The notes below the pieces were generated by a model. That model was given only the letters and a program-made list of their open reading frames with translations, was not told the DNA's origin and did not search any database. Position numbers and translations under genes: made by a program. Shown here piece after piece: positions 1 to 8,250 of a stretch of 64,000 nt of DNA. Each line of letters opens with the position of its first letter. Position 1 is the stretch's first letter. The DNA comes from Staphylococcus sp. ACRSN (GTDB lineage Bacteria; Bacillota; Bacilli; Staphylococcales; Staphylococcaceae): NCBI RefSeq assembly GCF_022346615.1, contig NZ_JAKRNS010000005.1, positions 1 through 64,000 of the forward strand, in the 5' to 3' direction.

Positions 1-1
1 G

Positions 2-1023
2 TACTGTATAGATGAATGTATTATTGCTTATAGAAATAATAAACCAAGAAAATCTAATATAGACTTTGCTGTAGAAGTAATTAATCAAATAGTAATGTAC
101 AAGAAAGCTTATATTTATATAGGCGATTTTGCTAATTATTTTGATAGAATAAATCATATGATTTTAAAAGAAAATTTAAAAAGAGTTCTTAATATTAATA
201 GGGTACCTGAAGATTGGTTCAATATTTATAAATCAATTACCAGTATGGTTTTTATAAAAGGGACTTTTTAGAGACTTGTATAGGCAGAGAACGATATTTA
301 CGTTTACAAAAATGATAGAAGTTATTTTAGTAGTTTAAAAGATTTCCGAGACTTTCAAAAAGTACATAGAACAAACTATAACGATAAAAAATTTGGCATA
401 CCTCAAGGAACAGCAATTAGTACGGTATTCGCAAATATATGCTTTAGACTTTGATCTGAAAATGAAGCAGATTGTTGATAATCACTTTGGTATATATAGA
501 AGATACTCAGATGATTTTATTCTTATACTTCCTATAAGAAAAGATATTAATGAATATCTTTATATCGAAAATGAAGTTAAATATCTAGGTGAAAATTATA
601 AAATTGATATAAAATATAAAAAAACAAATACTTTTCTTTACAATAATTATGAAATAGTAAATTTGAATACTGAAAATATTGGTCAAATGGACTACTTAGG
701 TTTCAATTTTGACGGAAGGAACGTTAGAATGCGCAGTAAGAGTGTTTATAAATTTTATCGTAAGGCGAAAAGACTTATAAGCTATGCGCAAAACCGAAAA
801 ACAATTGGAAACGATACCTTACCGTAAAAGTATTTATAGATTATATACAGATTTAGGAAAAACAAAAAAGGGACGTAATAGTTTTATAGATTATGCCAAA
901 AAAGCACAAACAAAATTTGACATTTTTTCTCCAAATACTAATAATTTGATGTTGAAGCAAATTAATAATAGAAAAAAGAAAATTGAGAGATTACTTGGAA
1001 TACAAATCCATACAAAAAGATAA
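2..1023 (+). pseudogene. Reverse transcriptase (defence-type), broken
   Basis: Remains of an RNA-directed DNA polymerase that begins before the window. The frame open from base 2 encodes a motif A-like segment (GDFANYFDRI). It meets in-frame TAG codons at 269 and 281, then resumes with the motif B-like KFGIPQGTA around 390. Within the AT repeat near 431-441 the reading shifts to another frame, which carries the catalytic YSDDF (about 505-520). A further shift near 785-800 leads to the basic C-terminal part ending at 1023. Joined over the lesions the protein looks continuous, so this is one gene with two stops and two frameshifts. The short C-terminal basic region without a maturase domain resembles stand-alone antiphage (DRT/Abi-like) reverse transcriptases more than group II intron enzymes; that family placement is inference. 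Confidence 0.8.
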
Positions 1024-1084
1024 GATAGAAATATTAGAGAAGTCATATTGTTTATTCTCTTTTTTAGTAATATCACTGATAGGG

Positions 1085-1112
1085 GGAGTGTATCACAAGT
1101 GATGAGGTTTAT
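1085..1112 (+). other. SCC attachment-site-like sequence
   Basis: The core TATCACAAGTGATG followed by AGGTTT closely resembles the direct repeat that flanks staphylococcal cassette chromosome elements and ends the rlmH gene. Aligned by eye with the usual rlmH end, about 22 of 28 positions agree, and most differences are transitions. It is not inside rlmH here, so it would be an internal or chromosome-distal copy left by a past SCC insertion. It lies just after the reverse-transcriptase pseudogene. Confidence 0.5.
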
Positions 1113-1295
1113 TTGAGTCACATTTTTAAGCGATTTTGAGCTGCCAACAGTCTATAAGTATTAGTAATAAGAATCAATATTGAAATCTTTATAGCAAGAC
1201 AAGGACTATTTATAATTCTTTAGAAGTTGATAGAAATAAGAAAGTTATATAAAAATATATTTGTACCCAATTACAAGAGAATCTTCTTGCAAAGC

Positions 1296-1324
1296 AAACC
1301 ACCCATTATACGGGTGGTTTTGTT
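1296..1324. terminator. Bidirectional terminator
   Basis: The arms AAACCACCC and GGGTGGTTT are separated by seven bases. T-rich sequence follows on the + strand, and the immunity-like gene ends just beyond at 1328, so it mainly ends the leftward transcript. Confidence 0.75.
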
Positions 1325-1327
1325 TAT

Positions 1328-1852
1328 TTATTCTTCACTATAAAAGTGATTTGCGATAGGTTCATAAATCGATTTTAAATTGTTTATCATTGTCGTGGAG
1401 CCACTAACAATATCTACAACATCACTGCTATTACATAGTAGATTATGTTCATTATAAATACACATATAAGGATTTTTTAATGCATTTTTTAAATATAAAA
1501 GGTAATTAATCAATTCAGATTTTCTAATACGCTTAATCGTTACAATTGCATAAATTTCTTTCTCATTAAACTCATTTTCTATTTCGATTAGTTCTTCTTT
1601 CCAGTTGTTTATTGAAATATACTTACCTATTCGAGTAGGTTCTTTAATTATTTTTGGAAAAACTGTTCCATAGTAATAGGAAAGATTAATACTGTAATCA
1701 TCTTTAAAGAGTGTATTAACTATTTGACTAAGGTTATTTCGGTTAATATAGTCTATATCTAGTCTTAACCTATTTTCATTTTCTACTTGAAAAAAAGGAT
1801 CAGGACCTTCATTTCTAAAGTTTATCTTTAAATTTTCTAACTGAATATTCAA
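1328..1852 (-). CDS. Putative immunity protein for an adjacent polymorphic toxin
   Basis: A 174-residue soluble acidic protein that I do not recognise by sequence. It has no membrane segment or signal peptide. The start is TTG at 1852, with a GGTGG ribosome site inside the last codons of the upstream toxin remnant, whose stop lies only 2 bases before this start. A small acidic gene placed directly after the C-terminal domain of a polymorphic toxin is the usual position of a cognate immunity gene, and that is the basis of the call. The gene is intact although the toxin in front of it is broken. Confidence 0.6.
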   Translation of the reverse strand: MNIQLENLKINFRNEGPDPFFQVENENRLRLDIDYINRNNLSQIVNTLFKDDYSINLSYYYGTVFPKIIKEPTRIGKYISINNWKEELIEIENEFNEKEIYAIVTIKRIRKSELINYLLYLKNALKNPYMCIYNEHNLLCNSSDVVDIVSGSTTMINNLKSIYEPIANHFYSEE

Positions 1853-1854
1853 TA

Positions 1855-2150
1855 TTATCCACCTATTCTTTTTAAGTTTGCATCATAAGTTCCACTTCTA
1901 GGTTTTTTCGTCCCTAAATTTTTCACTGAACTTGCACCTTCCCAAGCACCAGCAATATGGCAAGTTCTATCAATATTTATATATTTGGGATGTTTCTTTT
2001 AAATACCAATTACTTCAAGAAGTATAATTAGGGGATGAGTAACCTAATCTTTTTGCTGCATTAGCTACAGTTTTTGGATTATTATTATCATATTTGTAAC
2101 TGCAGTTTTAAAATTATCTTCATAAATAATGTCATTAAATTCGATGATAT
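1855..2150 (-). pseudogene. Ntox21-type polymorphic toxin C-terminus, degraded
   Basis: Reading leftward in several frames, the stretch encodes pieces of one protein: a segment containing NPKTVANAAKRLGYS, then one containing DRTCHIAGAWEGAS, ending in GTYDANLKRIGG and a stop at 1855-1857. The pattern ANAAKxLGY, HxxGxWxxA, KNLGxK and the terminal GTYDANLxRIG is what I know from the Ntox21 (toxin_21) C-terminal toxin domain. At least two lesions break it: a TGA/frameshift near 2025, and a frameshift in the AAT run near 2085-2095. No N-terminal delivery domain is present, so this is a leftover toxin tip. Confidence 0.65.
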
Positions 2151-2504
2151 ATAATAGCTATTTAAAGTTTGTGATATTATAACATAAATTATTAATTAAT
2201 TAATTTTGATTAATGTAATTTGAGGTGTTTCATGACTCTTACTCTGAAATAGTTTTCTTTCAATTTATTTTAGAGTATGTTTTTGACCAGTTCCTACTCA
2301 TTAAAAAATTATTATTATCTATTTATAAATGAAAGTATTTTTGATAGATGTATTTTATATTTGAAGAAACATTGTTCATTATTTTTAAATCTTTAAAGAA
2401 TTCCCAGTAGTTAGATTTGATTAAATAATATATTTAAAAAGTAGATTAAACTATCGCAAAATTGATAAAATAGTAATTAATAGAAGATAATTCGATAGGT
2501 GATA
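2151..2504. other. AT-rich intergenic region upstream of the GIY-YIG/DUF2075 gene
   Basis: No coding frame is supported. It must hold the promoter of the next operon, but no single -35/-10 pair stands out in the very AT-rich sequence. The ribosome site AGGTGAT lies at about 2497-2503. Confidence 0.4.
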
Positions 2505-2507
2505 ATG

Positions 2508-4238
2508 ATGGGAAACTTGTTAAAGATAGAAAATATGCAATATTCATTAGAAAATCTTAATAATTCAGTGCAAAAATGGAAATCTTCCTCAGATGGTAAA
2601 TATTTATTAACATATCCAACCGTTTATATAATAAATGATAAAAAACGTGGAAGTAATTTTGAGGTTTATGTTGGAGAAACAGCAGATATTAGAAATAGAA
2701 CTAGACAGCATCTTAATGTAGATAGAAAAATGAAACCATTTTGGGATGATTTTTCTATATCCAATAATTCATCAATGTACGTTATAGGCCATGAATTGTT
2801 TAATAAGTCATTAACCTTAGATATTGAAAATAGATTAATGCAGTATTTATTAAGTGTAGATAATGTTTCTAGAGTTCATAATAGTAGAACAAATCAACAA
2901 AATGAATATTTTACTTCTGATAAGCTAGATGACATATTTTCTGATATTTGGAAGGCATTAAATAGAAAAAATAAATCTTTATTTCCAATTGAAAGTATTA
3001 TTAAAGATTCAGCAATATTTAAAGCATCACCTTTTCATAAATTAACTCAAGAGCAAATAAATGCCAAAGAAGAAATATTAGATAAAATTAAAGAATCTGT
3101 TATTTCAAATGAGGAAGGACAATTAATAGTTGTTGAGGGTGAAGCTGGATCAGGAAAAACGGTTTTAATGAGTACATTGCTTTATGAAATTGGAAAATAT
3201 AATTTAGATTTAGATAGAAATATAGATATTCATTTATTAGTAAATCATAATGAGCATGTATCTATCTATAATCAAATAGTCACTAAATTAGGAATATCTA
3301 CTAAAGCGAATGACATTGTTAGTAGACCAACTAGATTTATTAATAGTCATTCAACAAATGAAAAAGTAGATGTTGTAATTGTTGATGAAGCACATTTACT
3401 TTTAACTCAAGGGAAGCAGAGTTATCAAGGTAAAAATCATTTAAATGATTTATTAGAAAGAGCTAAAGTAGTTGTTATTGTTTTCGATTTAAAGCAAGTA
3501 CTTAAAACTGAACAAATATGGGAATTAGATAAGTTGAACTATTATTTTGATAGTGCAAAAATTAAGAATAATCATATCAGATTGAAAAATCAAATGCGTA
3601 TTAATGGTGATGAAGCAACAGTTAATTGGATAAGAAATTTGGTGGATAATCAAAAGATAAGTAATATTCCATATGATAATAAGGGGTATGAAATTAAAAT
3701 TTTTGATACACCAAATGAATTAAAAAAAGCCATAAACGATAAATCTCAAAATACAGATAGTGGTATATCAAGAATGCTTGCTACTTTTGATTGGCAATAC
3801 AAAGAAAAATCCCCTGAGAATGAGGATTATTGGAGAGTGAAAATTGGTGATTGGTCAATGCCATGGAATTATCAGCTAAAAGTAAGTAGAAAACAGAAAA
3901 ATTTGCCATGGCTTGAGCAAAATCAATCAATAGACGAAATTGGCTCAACATATACAATTCAAGGTTTAGACTTAAACGTTGCAGGAGTAATAATTGGACC
4001 TTCAGTAAAATATAGAGATGGTAGAATCATTTTTGATGAAAAAAGTAGTGCCAATAAAAAAGCTACACAACGAAGAACATTAGAAGATGGTTCAAAGCAT
4101 TATTTCTCAGAAATGCTATTGAAAAATGAATTAAATGTTTTACTGACACGTGGTGTTAATGGACTATATATTTATGCAGTAGATGATCAATTAAGAGAAG
4201 TACTAAAAAAAGCGTCTAAAGGTGATAAAAATGGATAA
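2508..4238 (+). CDS. GIY-YIG endonuclease domain fused to DUF2075 ATPase/helicase
   Basis: A protein of about 576 residues. The N-terminal part (about 35-120) has GIY-YIG features: TVYII, then YVGET and a following RxxQH. The rest is a DUF2075/Schlafen-type P-loop module with Walker A GEAGSGKT (about 213), Walker B VVIVDEAH (about 297) and helicase-like motifs near the C-terminus, including TYTIQGLDL and NVLLTRG. GTG at 2499 and ATG at 2505 are also in frame; ATG 2508 has the best spacing from AGGTGAT. The stop overlaps the ribosome site and start of the MazG-like gene, so the two are translationally coupled. Nuclease-plus-ATPase architecture beside a nucleotide hydrolase points to antiphage defence; the function is inference. 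Confidence 0.85.
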   Translation: MGNLLKIENMQYSLENLNNSVQKWKSSSDGKYLLTYPTVYIINDKKRGSNFEVYVGETADIRNRTRQHLNVDRKMKPFWDDFSISNNSSMYVIGHELFNKSLTLDIENRLMQYLLSVDNVSRVHNSRTNQQNEYFTSDKLDDIFSDIWKALNRKNKSLFPIESIIKDSAIFKASPFHKLTQEQINAKEEILDKIKESVISNEEGQLIVVEGEAGSGKTVLMSTLLYEIGKYNLDLDRNIDIHLLVNHNEHVSIYNQIVTKLGISTKANDIVSRPTRFINSHSTNEKVDVVIVDEAHLLLTQGKQSYQGKNHLNDLLERAKVVVIVFDLKQVLKTEQIWELDKLNYYFDSAKIKNNHIRLKNQMRINGDEATVNWIRNLVDNQKISNIPYDNKGYEIKIFDTPNELKKAINDKSQNTDSGISRMLATFDWQYKEKSPENEDYWRVKIGDWSMPWNYQLKVSRKQKNLPWLEQNQSIDEIGSTYTIQGLDLNVAGVIIGPSVKYRDGRIIFDEKSSANKKATQRRTLEDGSKHYFSEMLLKNELNVLLTRGVNGLYIYAVDDQLREVLKKASKGDKNG

Positions 4239-4560
4239 AACAGAAGAAGTGCTAAAAGAAATCAATCGATTTAGGGATGAGCGTAACTGGAGACAATTTC
4301 ATAATGAAAAAGATCTATCTTTATCAATAAGTTTAGAAGCAGCTGAATTACTTGAGTTATTCCAGTGGAAAGCATCTGAAGAGGTAGTGAATACTAACCA
4401 AGAAAGGTTAGCAGAAGAATTAGCAGATGTATTAATCTATAGTTATATGCTAGCAGATAACTTAGATTTTGATATTAATGATATTATTCGTAAAAAACTA
4501 GAGAAAAATGCTGAAAAATATCCAATAGATAAAAGCAAAAATTCGAAGAATAAATGCTAA
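4231..4560 (+). CDS. MazG-like nucleotide pyrophosphohydrolase
   Basis: A 109-residue all-alpha protein with the MazG/dUTPase-superfamily metal-binding signature: a helix containing LEAAELLELFQW and a second helix EELADVLIYS carrying the Glu/Asp pairs. Such enzymes hydrolyse (d)NTPs to monophosphates. The start ATG at 4231 follows AAAGGTG with good spacing, and the gene overlaps the end of the GIY-YIG/DUF2075 gene by 8 bases. The coupling implies a joint role, either signal or nucleotide depletion during phage attack or removal of a product made by the partner. It is of normal length for single-domain MazG-like proteins. Confidence 0.85.
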   Translation: MDKTEEVLKEINRFRDERNWRQFHNEKDLSLSISLEAAELLELFQWKASEEVVNTNQERLAEELADVLIYSYMLADNLDFDINDIIRKKLEKNAEKYPIDKSKNSKNKC

Positions 4561-4627
4561 GATCTATAAATTAAGGATATTAATATATAGTGAAATTTAA
4601 ATTAAAAAGTAATTAAATTTTCAAATT

Positions 4628-5287
4628 TTACTTCTTATCATACTTAAATTTATATATTGGATATATTTGTTCTGAATAGACAATGTCATGACCATGTGAA
4701 GTGGTAATTAATTTAGGTTTAACTTTATCAATGATGCTTCCATTATTAATATTTTGTGTCATATCATAGGTGAATTTATTTATTGGTGGATGTAATGTTT
4801 CGGAATTCGTGATGAATAAATCTCCACAAATCAGCACATCATCTTCGTTGTGGTAGTAGATTACATGTCCTGGTGCATGACCGGGTGTTAAATAGTAAGT
4901 GAAAGGCATATTTAATGATGGTTGCAGTGGCTGCACTTTATGCGCAACATGTGTTGTTTCAACTTTGTTTTTATTTGGATAAGGTAATGTGCCATTAATG
5001 TAAGGTAATTCAAGTTCATGCGCGTACATCGGAATATTGAGTGCTTCAGTTATTATACTTGCGCCATTTATATGATCTAAGTGCCCATGTGATAAAAGAA
5101 TTGCTTGAGGTGTACCAAGTAGTTGCGCTGTTTTTATTTGTGTATCAGCATAGAATGCCATTCCTGTGTCTATAATATATACATTATCTCCATTCACTAC
5201 ATACCATGTGTTGATAATAATTGGAATACCGACATTAGTTTCTACAGTTAATTTATAGATATGATTTGATATTTGTTTTAGTTCCAA
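4628..5287 (-). CDS. MBL-fold metallo-hydrolase
   Basis: A 219-residue metallo-beta-lactamase-fold enzyme. It has the metal-binding motif HGHLDH (about 75-80), a later HAPGH loop, GDLF with the bridging Asp, and a final SHGHD. The substrate cannot be told; close relatives are annotated as hydrolases or glyoxalase II-like. TTG at 5287 is chosen as start because GGGGCGGGGAA lies just before it; the in-frame ATG at 5359 lacks a ribosome site. It is divergent from the HxlR regulator, which probably controls it. Confidence 0.8.
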   Translation of the reverse strand: MELKQISNHIYKLTVETNVGIPIIINTWYVVNGDNVYIIDTGMAFYADTQIKTAQLLGTPQAILLSHGHLDHINGASIITEALNIPMYAHELELPYINGTLPYPNKNKVETTHVAHKVQPLQPSLNMPFTYYLTPGHAPGHVIYYHNEDDVLICGDLFITNSETLHPPINKFTYDMTQNINNGSIIDKVKPKLITTSHGHDIVYSEQIYPIYKFKYDKK

Positions 5288-5393
5288 TTTCCCCGCCCCT
5301 TTGTAAAATTTGATATGATAAAAGTGTAAAATAGGATTATTTCTATCACAAGAAGGCACAAATAAGTAACTGGTTGATTATAGGAGGGAAACT

Positions 5394-5735
5394 ATGATGT
5401 ATACAACAATCAAGTATGGTAATTGTAATGCAGTGATTCAACGTGGATGTCCGATTGAAACCATTCTTCGAGCATTAGGTGGTAAATGGAAAGGCATCAT
5501 AATTAGTGCACTTTATCATGAACCTCATTTTTATAATGCGCTACATAGAGATATACCAGGAATAAGCAGAAAAACATTAACAGAACAGTTGAATGATTTA
5601 ATTTCACTACAAATTGTACAAAGGGAAGAAATGGATGATTACCAAAATAAGGTTAAGTATGCGTTAACACCAAAAGGGGAGGTCATCTATCCAATGATTC
5701 AAGAAATGACAAATATTATAAATACAGATTTATAG
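5394..5735 (+). CDS. HxlR-family transcriptional regulator
   Basis: A 113-residue winged-helix protein. It shows the HxlR hallmark: an N-terminal Cys (GCPIETILRALGGKW), a recognition region RKTLTEQL, and the wing near YALTPKG. Family members often sense electrophiles or redox state through that Cys. The ribosome site TAGGAGGG lies 5 bases before ATG 5394. Divergent placement from the MBL hydrolase suggests they form a sensor and target pair. Confidence 0.88.
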   Translation: MMYTTIKYGNCNAVIQRGCPIETILRALGGKWKGIIISALYHEPHFYNALHRDIPGISRKTLTEQLNDLISLQIVQREEMDDYQNKVKYALTPKGEVIYPMIQEMTNIINTDL

Positions 5736-5781
5736 ATATTAATTTAGTAGGGTAAACAACCGCATTATAAACTGAAAAGCA

Positions 5782-5800
5782 CAAGATTATCACAAATAAT
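5782..5800 (+). other. Degenerate second SCC att-like core
   Basis: TATCACAAATAAT at 5788-5800 matches 13 bases of the SCC core in the same direction as the copy at 1085, but the downstream GCGG part is missing. It sits just before dus. In such AT-rich DNA this may be chance. Confidence 0.25.
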
Positions 5801-5869
5801 AATCATAAGTTTCTTTACTGGTAAAAAACATAAGTATTTAGAGTGTTAGTTAATCCCGATATAATCAAT

Positions 5870-5901
5870 AAAATCTCCCTTATTAACAAGGGAGATTTTA
5901 T
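5870..5901. terminator. Bidirectional terminator
   Basis: AAATCTCCCTT and AAGGGAGATTT form an 11-bp stem around a six-base loop, with A-runs and T-runs on either side. It serves dus, which ends at 5914 on the minus strand. Confidence 0.8.
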
Positions 5902-5913
5902 AGTTTCAAAAAT

Positions 5914-6891
5914 TTATGATTCTACTTCTTCCATCTGAGCTTCAAACTCATCCAGCAATGCGAGTGCTTCGTCTGTCGAATGTGTCTGCATCAATTGATG
6001 TCGTAGTTCGCTAGCACCTCTCATGCCACGTACGTAGATTTTAAAGAATCTGCGTAAGGGCTTATATTGTCGATTTTCATCTTGGGTATATTTGTTGAAC
6101 AATGCGAGATGTAATCTCAATAAGTCTAATAGTTCTTTACTTGTATGTTCGCGTGGTTCTTTTTCAAATGCATAGGGATTATTAAAAATACCTCTACCAA
6201 TCATGACACCATCAATGCCATATTTTTCTGCCAATTCGAGGCCAGTTTTTCTGTCTGGGATATCACCATTAATAGTAAGTAATGTATCCGGTGCGATGTC
6301 GTCTCGCAATTTTTTAATTTCTTCGATCAATTCCCAATGTGCATCAACTTTACTCATCTCTTTGCGGGTACGGAGGTGTATGGATAAGTTTGCGATATCT
6401 TGTTCGAAGACGTGTTTTAACCATTCCCTCCACTCGTCTATATCATAATATCCGAGGCGCGTTTTAACACTTACCGGTAGACCTCCTGCTTTGGCTGCTT
6501 GAATAATTTCGGCTGCAGTTTCAGGTCGTAAAATAAGCCCAGAACCTTTACCTTTGCTTGCAACATTGGCTACTGGACAACCCATATTTAAATCAATACC
6601 TTTAAAGCCCATCTCAGCCATGCCGATACTCATTTCTCGGAAATGCTCTGGTTTGTCTCCCCAAATATGAGCGACCATAGGTTGTTCATCTTCACTGAAT
6701 GTTAAGCGTCCGCGTACACTGTGCACACCTTCAGGATGGCAAAAGCTCTCAGTATTTGTAAATTCAGTGAAAAATACATCAGGTCGACCTGCTTCACTAA
6801 CCACATGGCGAAAAACGATATCTGTCACATCTTCCATAGGTGCTAAAATAAAAAATGGACGTGGTAATTCACGCCAAAAATTTTCTTTCAT
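5914..6891 (-). CDS. dus: tRNA-dihydrouridine synthase
   Basis: A 325-residue FMN enzyme that reduces uridine to dihydrouridine in tRNA using NADPH. It has the N-terminal APMEDVTD barrel start, the catalytic NMGCP loop with Cys105, VKTRLG with the FMN-contacting basic residue, a histidine segment IHLRTR, GDIPD, and GVMIGRG near the phosphate site. Length and order fit Dus. The start ATG at 6891 is preceded by AAGAAGGTT at a loose distance. This gene often sits near the SCC insertion region in staphylococci, which fits the att-like sequences to its left. It appears to be a single-gene transcript. Confidence 0.95.
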   Translation of the reverse strand: MKENFWRELPRPFFILAPMEDVTDIVFRHVVSEAGRPDVFFTEFTNTESFCHPEGVHSVRGRLTFSEDEQPMVAHIWGDKPEHFREMSIGMAEMGFKGIDLNMGCPVANVASKGKGSGLILRPETAAEIIQAAKAGGLPVSVKTRLGYYDIDEWREWLKHVFEQDIANLSIHLRTRKEMSKVDAHWELIEEIKKLRDDIAPDTLLTINGDIPDRKTGLELAEKYGIDGVMIGRGIFNNPYAFEKEPREHTSKELLDLLRLHLALFNKYTQDENRQYKPLRRFFKIYVRGMRGASELRHQLMQTHSTDEALALLDEFEAQMEEVES

Positions 6892-7486
6892 AATATATTT
6901 AAACCTTCTTTTCTATTAATATATCGACTTTTTATACATGATGATATTACCATAAATTATAAAATTACAAAATGGTTGCTGATCAGTAATAACCTTTTGG
7001 AAGCAATTTCTTTCAATTGTATAAAAACGTATGATGACTATGATAATTTTACCAATGTAATGAGTAACAAACAATCGACTTTTTAAATTATTTAAAGTGA
7101 TCAAAAATTTATGAATAATTGTAGTTTTACAAAAAAATCATAATGCAGCATCCCCATTAAGATATATGTGAACTATGGAAGCGCGCAACGATGAATTTTT
7201 TGATTGTAGAGAAGCTATAAGTATCGATTAATACAAAGTCTGACGATAAATTTATAATGGATTATTATTTCCTGGAAAATAGTTATAGAAAGAAATGAAT
7301 GCAGATAATGTTTACTTGTAAATTAAAAAATTTTTATACGCACAAATTGACAAATGCATTTAATTTTAAGTCTTGAGTATCGTTATTTTGAGTGTAAAAA
7401 GATTTGTTTTATCATGTAATATAAGATAAATGATATATAGATTGATTACTAAAAGTTTAGAATTAGACTATAAAGGGAGTGTGTTT
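6892..7486. other. Intergenic region between dus and VOC gene
   Basis: About 600 bases with no supported gene. The small frames present lack ribosome sites and family features. A 17-base stretch at 7199-7215 (TTTGATTGTAGAGAAGC) recurs inverted at 11402-11418. The VOC gene ribosome site AAAGGGAG is at about 7471-7479. Confidence 0.45.
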
Positions 7487-7867
7487 ATGAATATAAAGCG
7501 ATTGGATCATTTAGTGTTAACGATATCTAGTATAGAGGAGACTGTTGCATTTTATGGAGATGTATTAGGTATGGAAGTTATCAAATTTGGTGAAGATAGA
7601 ACCGCATTGAAATTTGGTAATCAAAAGATCAATCTACATCAGAAAGATAATGTTATTAAGCCAAATGCTAAAAATGCAGTGCCAGGATCTGCTGACCTTT
7701 GTTTTATAACAGATGTTCCTATTGATGATGTAATAAAACATGTTAAAAGTTTGGGGATTAGTATAGAAATTGGTCCAGTAGAAAGAACCGGGGCATCAGG
7801 TGAAATTAATTCAATATACTTAAGAGATCCAGATGAAAACTTAATTGAAATCTCAAACTATAAATAA
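7487..7867 (+). CDS. VOC-family (glyoxalase/bleomycin resistance-like) protein
   Basis: A 126-residue single vicinal-oxygen-chelate domain made of two beta-alpha-beta-beta-beta units. Metal-ligand-type residues are seen in LDHLVLTI (His near the start) and in LIEISNY (Glu near the end), with LRDPDENL before it. Members bind a divalent metal and act on small electrophiles or sequester toxic compounds; the substrate is unknown. ATG 7487 is used because AAAGGGAGTG precedes it, whereas the longer frame from 7430 lacks a ribosome site. Confidence 0.88.
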   Translation: MNIKRLDHLVLTISSIEETVAFYGDVLGMEVIKFGEDRTALKFGNQKINLHQKDNVIKPNAKNAVPGSADLCFITDVPIDDVIKHVKSLGISIEIGPVERTGASGEINSIYLRDPDENLIEISNYK

Positions 7868-7927
7868 TGGTATAGTTACCCTATTTTTGCTGTATATTTT
7901 TAATAGACTTTAAAATAAGTTTTTTAA

Positions 7928-8150
7928 TCATAATTCTAATGCTTTTTCTCTCTGTAACATTAGAAACATCGTATTATTAGAAAAACAACCTTTTGTGTGA
8001 TTAAGATTAATCGCTTTAACGCCAGGGTGTTGGTTCTAGTGTTATTTTTTATAAAAAATTTCGAGTAACTATATTGCTAGGATTATAAATTTGATGTGCA
8101 CTATACATAGGTATTCGAACTAAAACATTAAACGAATCCATGAATTGTAG
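7928..8150 (-). pseudogene. Decayed coding remnant, family unknown
   Basis: On the minus strand the frame ending at 7928-7930 encodes a protein-like stretch containing HPGVKAINLNHTKGCF. It opens only from an in-frame stop at 8036-8038. A second protein-like piece, containing DSFNVLVRIPMYSAHQ, lies further upstream (to about 8150). Neither has a ribosome site. I read this as fragments of one dead gene, weakly supported; the rest of 7868-8250 shows only a terminator. Confidence 0.3.
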
Positions 8151-8182
8151 TCTTATTATTCTTTAAGGCTTACCTCGTTATA

Positions 8183-8216
8183 AAAACCACTGGAGTTTGA
8201 CGGCTTCAGTGGTTTG
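8183..8216 (-). terminator. Terminator of the DHA2 transporter gene
   Basis: AAACCACTG and CAGTGGTTT pair around a 14-base loop. Read on the minus strand, the stem is followed by TTTTTATA. Confidence 0.75.
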
Positions 8217-8250
8217 TTTATTCATACTATAGTTGATATATCTATGAGAA

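Larger units (their letters stand above)
1024..1327. other. Gene-free stretch after the RT pseudogene
   Basis: No coding frame with a ribosome site is seen. The stretch contains the SCC att-like sequence (1085-1112) and the terminator at 1296-1324; nothing else was recognised. Confidence 0.5.

Noticed and set aside
2..1023. Group II intron reverse transcriptase
   Set aside because: No maturase or HNH domain follows and no intron domain V-like hairpin was seen downstream.
891..1121. Minus-strand open frame of 76 codons
   Set aside because: It lies opposite the reverse-transcriptase tail, has no ribosome site and no family features.
6916..7104. Minus-strand open frame of 62 codons after dus
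   Set aside because: No ribosome site, odd composition and no recognisable domain; treated as chance in AT-rich DNA.
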